A stretch of DNA of 5,836 nucleotides, taken from contig JBHGBB010000222.1 in NCBI GenBank assembly GCA_041946755.1, positions 1-5,836 of the forward strand. Direction: 5' to 3'. The DNA is from JBHGBB01 sp041946755. Lineage in GTDB: Bacteria > UBP4 > UBA4092 > JAOAEQ01. Under the pieces are notes generated by a model that ran no database searches, had not been told where the DNA came from, and saw only the letters and a list, made by a program, of their open reading frames with translations. How positions within the stretch are numbered: the first letter of the stretch is position 1; every line of letters begins with the position of its first letter. Below, piece after piece: positions 1-4,377 of this stretch. The translations under genes were made by a program, and so were the position numbers.

Positions 1-28
1 GAAGATTAGGAGTTAGAAGATAGAAAAA
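1..28. repeat. Degenerate heptamer tract at the window edge
   Basis: The first bases read as a loose 7-nt periodicity (GAAGATT, AGGAGTT, AGAAGAT, AGAAAAA) running into the terminator stem. The tract is truncated by the window edge, so its full length is unknown. It resembles in style, but not in sequence, the clearer heptamer tract at 2443-2470. Confidence 0.35.
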
Positions 29-58
29 GCAAACTCACCGCCGGTGAGTTTGCTTTTT
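24..58. terminator. Bidirectional intrinsic terminator
   Basis: A perfect 16-bp stem (24-39 with 43-58) closes a 3-nt loop (GCC). The outer stem is A-rich on the left and T-rich on the right, so both strands give a GC-containing hairpin followed by a run of five or six T. It lies about 40 nt past the stop codon of the minus-strand acetyltransferase gene and is well placed to end that transcript. It could also stop a plus-strand transcript entering from the left of the window. Confidence 0.9.
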
Positions 59-77
59 TATTCGGTCCATTCGCTCT

Positions 78-99
78 AATTAGCGATATTCGCTAAATT
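78..99. repeat. Inverted repeat overlapping the acetyltransferase stop codon
   Basis: AATTAGCGA (78-86) and TCGCTAAATT (90-99) form a near-perfect hairpin with a 3-nt loop and one bulged A. TCGCT at 71-75 can pair alternatively with AGCGA at 82-86. The right arm includes two bases of the TAA stop at 98-100. A related sequence lies upstream of the same gene at 1320-1342. It has no T-run, so it is not itself a terminator; it may protect the mRNA 3' end or be a small dispersed element. Confidence 0.45.
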
Positions 100-1282
100 A
101 GAAGTAATCCATAATATGGGTGGTTCTATCGAAGAACGCCGATTTTAAAAATGGCAGTTTCGATAGGGAAGATATTTCCAGTTTCCCATCAGCAGTTAAA
201 TCGTCTGCTACCCGATATCCGGAATAGAGTTCAGAAAATGTCTGGATAGTACAGCTGAATTCTGGAGTATCGGAAGTCTTACTGAGTTTCGCTTTCCCTG
301 ATTCGAGTTCGAGTTTCCAGGGCCCTTCATTCCATTTTCCGCAATCGTCTTTAATCGAGAAGGTGATTTTCCCTTTCGCATCTTCCGGATATCCGCGGAG
401 TTCGACCGCTTTCTGCACATCGACTACCCGGAACTGGAATACCGGTTCACTTGTGATTCTGCAGGAGAAGGGCTCCCGCAAATATTTCCATAACACCGGA
501 TAGCTGGGAGTATGGATTTGGAACCGGGAAATATTATTCGGCATCTGCTGTAAGAAACCGAAAAATGCTTTATATGCGGTTAGATTTAAACAGGCGAATT
601 CTTTAATCATACATTCATGGCCAAACTCTATCCGATTATGGGTGCATAGCATATATCCGATTCCTTCACTTTTATCTTCGATAATATAGCCTTGCCCTTT
701 ATCTTTCATAATCTGGTCGATTTTCTGGGTCCATAACAGTTTGGTCCGTTTAACGGTCAGATTATATTTCTTCGCATATTGGGTATATATCTTATCTAAA
801 AGCGGAATCTCTTTTTCCGGTTCGCAGAATCGGACTAGTTTCTTCTCATCAAACGGCCGGATCGCATCCTGTTTGAACTCCCGGAATACCAGCCGATGCC
901 CGCAAAGCTCCCAGCCGAATTTCCGATAATATGCATGCGAAAATGGATAGAGAATCGAAGTCCATTGTTTATGTTCCCGCATATCCCGGACACTATCGGT
1001 CATCAACGCACCGGCATACCCTTTCCCCTGACTATCAGCCCGGGTAGCTACTCCGCCGATACCGCCCATGGGAATAACTTTACCGCCGACCCAGATTTCA
1101 TAAGGTAGGATCTGAATGATACTAACAATATGTTTCCCTTCAAAAATCGCCCGGGTGTTCGAGAGCACCGATTTCTCCGCCCATTTCTGACCCATTTCCA
1201 ATCCGGTCTTATAACTATTATTATATATTTCTGCAATCATCTGCCGTTCTGATTCTTTAACCTGCCTGATTACTGCTGCCAT
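98..1282 (-). CDS. Eis-type GNAT N-acetyltransferase
   Basis: This 394-residue protein has the three-part layout of the Eis family (Eis proteins are about 400 residues): an N-terminal GNAT domain (about 1-150), a second GNAT-like domain (about 150-285) and a C-terminal SCP2-like domain (about 290-394). The acetyl-CoA loop is visible at 78-90 (VAT, then QGKGYA). Tyr119 in 'YYRKFGW' matches the Tyr proposed as general acid in mycobacterial Eis. The chain ends in Phe394, as in Eis, where the C-terminal Phe carboxylate acts as base. The family acetylates amines, including aminoglycosides and lysines; the substrate here cannot be read from sequence. The start is supported by AAAGGA 9 nt upstream of ATG. 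It lies 84 nt after the hydrolase gene on the same strand and may be co-transcribed. The function class is solid; a resistance role is not shown. Confidence 0.9.
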   Translation of the reverse strand: MAAVIRQVKESERQMIAEIYNNSYKTGLEMGQKWAEKSVLSNTRAIFEGKHIVSIIQILPYEIWVGGKVIPMGGIGGVATRADSQGKGYAGALMTDSVRDMREHKQWTSILYPFSHAYYRKFGWELCGHRLVFREFKQDAIRPFDEKKLVRFCEPEKEIPLLDKIYTQYAKKYNLTVKRTKLLWTQKIDQIMKDKGQGYIIEDKSEGIGYMLCTHNRIEFGHECMIKEFACLNLTAYKAFFGFLQQMPNNISRFQIHTPSYPVLWKYLREPFSCRITSEPVFQFRVVDVQKAVELRGYPEDAKGKITFSIKDDCGKWNEGPWKLELESGKAKLSKTSDTPEFSCTIQTFSELYSGYRVADDLTADGKLEISSLSKLPFLKSAFFDRTTHIMDYF

Positions 1283-1307
1283 TTAAGTTTATCCTTTCTA
1301 TGCAACC

Positions 1308-1354
1308 GCGAATTGCACGAATTTAGCGAAGTTCGTTTAATTAGTTTAATTCGC
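1308..1354. repeat. Nested inverted repeat upstream of the acetyltransferase gene
   Basis: GCGAATT (1308-1314) pairs with AATTCGC (1348-1354), and inside it ACGAA (1317-1321) pairs with TTCGT (1332-1336). The inner part (1320-1342) resembles the reverse complement of the inverted repeat at 78-99 (11 identical bases, then diverging). It fills much of the 84-nt gap between the hydrolase stop and the acetyltransferase ribosome binding site. No clear sigma-70 promoter was found in the gap, so it could be an intercistronic mRNA structure. Confidence 0.4.
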
Positions 1355-1366
1355 AGTTAATATAGT

Positions 1367-2344
1367 TTATTTATCTATAATGCTGGGTAACGATGTTTGG
1401 CTGATATATTCCCCCATGGTGTACAGATGATTCATATGGTCCTGCGCCTGATCGCCATAAAATCCCCGAACATGGAGCTTTCCTTTATCCGCAGTCGATA
1501 TCAATTTCATATATTTCCAAGGTTCGGTAGCATCGATATTAGTCGGTGCGGTAGTATCATCAGCGAATCTCTGTTTGATTCCTAAAGTATTAATCAGATA
1601 ATTGGCGGTCTTGGTAGTGCTCGCATAGGTTATCGGATCGATCTGGGAATGGGTAATCCACATGGTTTTTTTACCCTGCACCGCGTCTTTAGCGAACTTC
1701 AGAAACATCTGCATTTGTTCTGCCGGCGGTTCATTAGTAGTAGTATCCAGACCTGCATGTATCGAATCAAGAAAAACCACATCGTTAATCTTTTTATAAT
1801 ATTCCGGTACCTGCAGAATTTCACGCATCGCACCGAACCCGGCACTAAACGAGGCTAGACTGAGCCTTCCCAATTTCGGGTGATGGACGATACTATTCTT
1901 ATCCAGGGTTTCCAGAACTTGGTTTAGTAATCTACCGAACTCTTTTTTATCCTGATATTTGGCAGTATATACTCCGGATAATCCACCTAAAGATACGGTA
2001 ACTACTACTGCATTCTTGCCGGTAGCATAGAAATTCTGTTCGACCATCCAACTCGCACCATGGAAATGAATCAGGAGATTAACAATATTCTTTTTCGCAT
2101 GGTAATAGTCCGGTACATAAATTGTTGCCGGAGGTAACCGAAAATGCTGACCGGGAACAACGATCTTTTGCGGAGCAATGATAATCGGTGGCGGTGGTGG
2201 AGCAGGGCTCGTAGTGTTAGCAGCTTGGGTAGTATCGGTAGTCATAGCGTAACCGCTGATTCCAGCAATTAAACTTCCGATAACAACGATAAGCGACACT
2301 ATGAATATCGCAGTAATCGGATTGGCTTTTATCGCTGTTATCAT
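1367..2344 (-). CDS. Membrane-anchored alpha/beta-hydrolase-like protein
   Basis: This 325-residue protein has one hydrophobic segment (about 11-32) after a short Lys-containing N-terminus. A low-complexity Thr/Ser/Pro linker follows, with five prolines at 49-53. The topology suggests an anchored or secreted protein with the domain outside the membrane. The rest looks like an alpha/beta-hydrolase: 'IHFHG' at 92-96 suits an oxyanion-hole strand, 'SFSAG' at 165-169 is a nucleophile elbow with Ser167 (the first Gly of GxSxG is Ser), Asp193 or Asp236 could be the acid, and His303 or His306 in 'DHMNH' the catalytic base. Esterase or peptidase activity is inferred; no substrate can be assigned. ATG is fixed by an in-frame TAG 6 nt upstream. 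No Shine-Dalgarno sequence is visible, and only 14 nt separate ATG from the CCA end of tRNA-Arg. Confidence 0.75.
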   Translation of the reverse strand: MITAIKANPITAIFIVSLIVVIGSLIAGISGYAMTTDTTQAANTTSPAPPPPPIIIAPQKIVVPGQHFRLPPATIYVPDYYHAKKNIVNLLIHFHGASWMVEQNFYATGKNAVVVTVSLGGLSGVYTAKYQDKKEFGRLLNQVLETLDKNSIVHHPKLGRLSLASFSAGFGAMREILQVPEYYKKINDVVFLDSIHAGLDTTTNEPPAEQMQMFLKFAKDAVQGKKTMWITHSQIDPITYASTTKTANYLINTLGIKQRFADDTTAPTNIDATEPWKYMKLISTADKGKLHVRGFYGDQAQDHMNHLYTMGEYISQTSLPSIIDK

Positions 2345-2358
2345 AGTCTATAAATGAA

Positions 2359-2435
2359 TGGCGTGCCCAGAGGGAGTTGAACCCCCAACCTATAGATCCG
2401 TAGTCTATCGCTCTATCCAATTGAGCTATGGGCAC
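2359..2435 (-). tRNA. tRNA-Arg (anticodon ACG)
   Basis: Read on the minus strand, the 7-bp acceptor stem GTGCCCA/TGGGCAC is perfect, the D stem is GCTC/GAGC, and the anticodon stem ATAGA/TCTAT encloses loop CTACGGA with anticodon ACG (bases 2399-2401). The T stem GGGGG/CCCTC encloses TTCAACT. Discriminator G is at 2362 and CCA is encoded at 2361-2359. It reads CGN arginine codons, with A34 normally deaminated to inosine by TadA. The next gene on the same strand starts 14 nt beyond the CCA, so the two may share a transcript. Confidence 0.97.
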
Positions 2436-2442
2436 GTGGTTA

Positions 2443-2488
2443 AAGTACTAAGTATCAAGTACTAAGTACCAAACAAAAACGAAGTACT
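2443..2488. repeat. Heptamer short tandem repeat
   Basis: Four head-to-tail 7-mers occupy 2443-2470: AAGTACT, AAGTATC, AAGTACT, AAGTACC. A fifth AAGTACT is at 2482-2488 after an A-rich spacer. The tract lies just upstream of the 5' end of tRNA-Arg and would be in its precursor leader if the promoter is at 2553-2582. Heptamer short tandem repeats between genes are known in filamentous cyanobacteria and also occur in other lineages; their role is unknown. Confidence 0.75.
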
Positions 2489-2552
2489 AAACCAAAAGTA
2501 AAATAGTTTTGTCCTACTGTTTTTTGGTTTTTTTGTTCTTCCGTTTCCGTTT

Positions 2553-2582
2553 ATTATATCATTGATAAAAGAGAGTCTGCAA
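2553..2582 (-). promoter_or_regulatory. Candidate promoter for tRNA-Arg
   Basis: On the minus strand, TGATATAAT (2561-2553) is a perfect -10 box with an extended TGn. TTGCAG (2582-2577) lies 18 nt upstream as a weak -35 box. It would start transcription about 110 nt before the mature tRNA 5' end, with the heptamer tract in the leader. The rest of the gap 2436-2674 is A/T-rich with no gene visible. Confidence 0.4.
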
Positions 2583-2674
2583 GGAAACAAAACGAGAGAT
2601 GATATGCTATGGCATGTAATAACTATATCCGTTAATTCGTTTTCTTCTATCTGGTTAAGGTATCTTGGATACTC

Positions 2675-3325
2675 TTATCCCGAAATATGATATTTCTTCA
2701 AAAACAGTTCTGCTTTCTTCCTGACCGGAACACGGGAGTTTTTCTCCTGGCGTTTAACAAACGCTATCACCCGTTGGGTATTGGTAATGAGAGAGAAGAA
2801 CTGGGCAAAAGCGATTATAGCATGCCCGCAAGCGATATTCCTGCATTCCGGAGAAGGTTTCCCTTTATTCTGATACGCTGCTGATTCAACTTTTAATAGC
2901 GCAGTAGTAATTCTATCAGCCAACTCCGGTTTGGCAATAGCGATTTTTCCGGAACTACTGATAATATTCGCTGCGGTTATCATTTCGGTACCGGTAATCG
3001 GGGCATAATATTTATCGAAAATGCGATTGAATCGATTCTCTTTATCAACCACCGCAAGATGGGAGATGGTAATAATCGCACCCCATTTGAGAATGTTATT
3101 GGATGAATCGAGTAGTTCTACAAACCGGGGAAAATATGCATAGAGTAGGTCTGGTCTAGTTTCGCTAATTAACCGGAGAACTTTATCACATCCATATTTG
3201 GTATTCGCTTGAGGATTGGTTAATCCAATAAATAGTTCTGGAATATATTGAGGATTCCGAATAATATCTTTTGCTATTATTGTTTTATTAGACCCCTTTC
3301 GTTTAATTCGATTGAGAATATCCAT
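2675..3325 (-). CDS. Conserved HEAT-like helical-repeat protein of unknown function
   Basis: This 216-residue protein has no signal peptide or membrane segment and is probably cytosolic. It is built of amphipathic helices in repeat-like pairs. Residues 48-92 ('KVLRLISETRPDLL', then 'FVELLDSSNN' and 'ILKWGAI') read as HEAT/ARM-like units. A later 'PSPECRN' (157-163) precedes another helical pair, and the C-terminus is Lys/Arg-rich. Such folds usually bind protein or nucleic acid; no catalytic motif is visible. I recognise the general family style from scattered bacteria and archaea but know no function. I chose the ATG at 3325 because AGGTGA (3336-3331) lies at good spacing. A GTG at 3334 would add three residues but overlaps that Shine-Dalgarno sequence. 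The gene is divergent from the TrpF-like gene, and no convincing terminator follows it. Confidence 0.7.
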   Translation of the reverse strand: MDILNRIKRKGSNKTIIAKDIIRNPQYIPELFIGLTNPQANTKYGCDKVLRLISETRPDLLYAYFPRFVELLDSSNNILKWGAIITISHLAVVDKENRFNRIFDKYYAPITGTEMITAANIISSSGKIAIAKPELADRITTALLKVESAAYQNKGKPSPECRNIACGHAIIAFAQFFSLITNTQRVIAFVKRQEKNSRVPVRKKAELFLKKYHISG

Positions 3326-3342
3326 AGCGATCACCTGAATAT

Positions 3343-3376
3343 ATTATAATATGGAAAGAAATGATAGTATATTATA
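3343..3376. promoter_or_regulatory. A/T-rich divergent promoter region
   Basis: The gap between the divergent starts holds perfect TATAAT boxes on both strands: plus at 3345-3350, minus at 3348-3343 and again at 3376-3371. No matching TTGACA-like -35 box was found at 16-18 nt for any of them, and A/T richness alone can produce such hits. The location makes at least one genuine promoter likely, but which one is unresolved. Confidence 0.35.
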
Positions 3377-3382
3377 TCATTT
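3359..3382. promoter_or_regulatory. Perfect 8-bp inverted repeat, possible operator
   Basis: AAATGATA (3359-3366) and TATCATTT (3375-3382) are perfect inverted arms around an 8-nt spacer. The element covers the upstream candidate ATG (3361) of the TrpF-like gene and a minus-strand TATAAT. It ends 5 nt before the second candidate ATG (3388). It could be a repressor site for both divergent genes or an RNA hairpin; base composition raises the chance background. Confidence 0.4.
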
Positions 3383-4071
3383 ATATTATGAAACCCATAC
3401 AAAATATCATCCAAATTGCCGGGATTAAGGATGCTGATGAAGCACAACTGTTAATTGATGCCGGAGTAGATTATCTTGGATTCCCGCTACGGCTGGAGGT
3501 ACATCAGGAAGATATATCTGAAGAAGCAGCTGGGAGAATTATTCGCGCGTCAAAACCGTCAACCTATGGAGTGCTGATAACGTATTTAGATAAAGCCAGT
3601 GCGATTGTAGCGCTATGTACTCAGCTGGGAACGAACATCGTTCAGCTCCATGGCAGGATTACTATTAAAGAGCTAGCACTTATAAAAGAGATAGATCCAG
3701 AAATGAGTATTATTAAAAGTCTGATTATTTGCGGTAATAATCTACCGGACCTGCAAATAGAATTAGAACAATATACTCCATTCGTTGAAGCATTTATTAC
3801 CGATACTTATGACCCAACTACCGGTGCTTCCGGAGCGACCGGGAAAACCCATGATTGGTCGATCAGCCGAAAATTAGTCGAAGTATCTGCGAAACCGATT
3901 ATTCTCGCCGGAGGTTTGAATTCCGATAATGTAGCGCAAGCGATCGCAATCGTCCGTCCAGCAGGAGTAGATGTGCATACCGGAGTCGAAGGTCCGGATG
4001 GTAGGAAAGACCGGAAGAAAGTTAGCGAATTTGTTATCGCTGCGCGGACTGCTTTCACGAATTCCGTATAG
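3361..4071 (+). CDS. Phosphoribosylanthranilate isomerase (TrpF)-family protein lacking the catalytic Cys
   Basis: A TIM-barrel protein of 236 residues, or 227 if it starts at 3388. TrpF signatures are present: the N-terminal '(Q)IAGI' strand in place of 'KICGI', 'DAGVDYLGF' (33-41), 'VQLHG' (95-99), 'ITDT' with the general-acid Asp148, 'GATGKTHDW' (158-166), phosphate-binding 'AGGL' (183-186) and 'GVDVHTGVE' (202-210). TrpF converts N-(5-phosphoribosyl)anthranilate to CdRP in tryptophan synthesis. Two features argue against a standard enzyme: Ala20 sits where TrpF has its general-base Cys, and the 'SPR'-type loop after the second strand is replaced by 'PLRLEVHQED'. No other trp gene is nearby. 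It may be a paralogue acting on another phosphosugar. The start is uncertain: GGAAAG precedes ATG 3361, but homology begins at MKPIQ (ATG 3388), and the extra 'MIVYYIIYI' is atypical. Confidence 0.8.
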   Translation: MIVYYIIYIMKPIQNIIQIAGIKDADEAQLLIDAGVDYLGFPLRLEVHQEDISEEAAGRIIRASKPSTYGVLITYLDKASAIVALCTQLGTNIVQLHGRITIKELALIKEIDPEMSIIKSLIICGNNLPDLQIELEQYTPFVEAFITDTYDPTTGASGATGKTHDWSISRKLVEVSAKPIILAGGLNSDNVAQAIAIVRPAGVDVHTGVEGPDGRKDRKKVSEFVIAARTAFTNSV

Positions 4072-4167
4072 CAAAATAAGATATCAAGCTAAACGGAGCT
4101 ACAATCGAGATTATCTTTCTTAATCTAAAAATATCACTTTCCCCTTCAAAATTAAATATTAAATATC

Positions 4168-4196
4168 TTGACTAAAATAAAAATATTTTTTATAAT
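4168..4196 (+). promoter_or_regulatory. Sigma-70-type promoter of the repeat-protein gene
   Basis: TTGACT (4168-4173; 5 of 6 consensus) is followed at exactly 17 nt by TATAAT (4191-4196; 6 of 6), with an A/T-only spacer. This is the strongest promoter in the window. Transcription should start near 4203 and give a leader of about 175 nt. Confidence 0.8.
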
Positions 4197-4234
4197 ATTG
4201 GCGTTTTTGTCTTTTCCTGCAAGAAAAGTTCTTC

Positions 4235-4251
4235 ATCACCGGGGGGGTGAT
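4235..4251 (+). promoter_or_regulatory. Leader hairpin containing a G7 tract
   Basis: ATCACC (4235-4240) and GGTGAT (4246-4251) can pair around a G5 loop. The seven-G run (4241-4247) spans the loop and the 3' arm. The same 3' arm, GGTGATA (4246-4252), can instead pair with TAGCACC downstream (about 4274-4280; one mismatch), so the two folds exclude each other. A simple hairpin (CTTTTC/GAAAAG, 4211-4228) lies just upstream. A regulatory role is inferred. Confidence 0.35.
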
Positions 4252-4362
4252 ATTATCGGCTATTATTACTGGTAGCACCTCGTTACATGATTTTGTTTCT
4301 CTTCACATATTTGCTTTAAGATTCACCATTTCAATGTGTAATTAATCTCATTCAATTTAATT

Positions 4363-4368
4363 AAGGAG
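4363..4368 (+). promoter_or_regulatory. Ribosome binding site of the repeat-protein gene
   Basis: AAGGAG lies 9 nt before ATG 4378 and fixes the start of the large open frame, which has no stop within the window. Confidence 0.85.
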
Positions 4369-4377
4369 AACCAAGGT

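Larger units (their letters stand above)
4072..4377. other. 306-nt intergenic region with leader of the repeat-protein gene
   Basis: No gene is visible here. The left third is A/T-rich with one weak 6-bp hairpin (AGATTA/TAATCT, 4108-4126) that lacks a T-run, so no clear terminator for the TrpF-like gene is seen. The middle has a strong promoter (4168-4196). The right part is a roughly 175-nt 5' leader with a hairpin at 4211-4228, the G7 tract and hairpin at 4235-4251, a pyrimidine-rich stretch, and the ribosome binding site at 4363-4368. I could not match it to a known riboswitch class. Confidence 0.6.

Noticed and set aside
741..1236. Short frames on both strands inside the acetyltransferase gene
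   Set aside because: All are contained in the well-supported Eis-type gene and look like frame shadows.
2217..2435. Minus-strand open frame beginning MPIAQLDRA
   Set aside because: It is a conceptual translation through tRNA-Arg and the start of the hydrolase gene in another frame; this N-terminus is a classic tRNA artefact.
2660..2672. GTATC-TTG-GATAC hairpin after the HEAT-like gene as terminator
   Set aside because: The stem is only 5 bp and no T-run follows in the minus-strand direction.
3807..4074. Two minus-strand open frames opposite the TrpF-like gene
   Set aside because: They lie antisense to a clearly conserved barrel protein, have no ribosome binding site and show no recognisable domain.
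4108..4126. Hairpin after the TrpF-like gene as terminator
   Set aside because: The stem is only 6 bp, A/T-rich and lacks a following T-run on either strand.
4203..4300. Leader as a cyclic-di-GMP (GEMM) or other known riboswitch
   Set aside because: I could not find the conserved GEMM core or another known aptamer core; only simple hairpins are visible.
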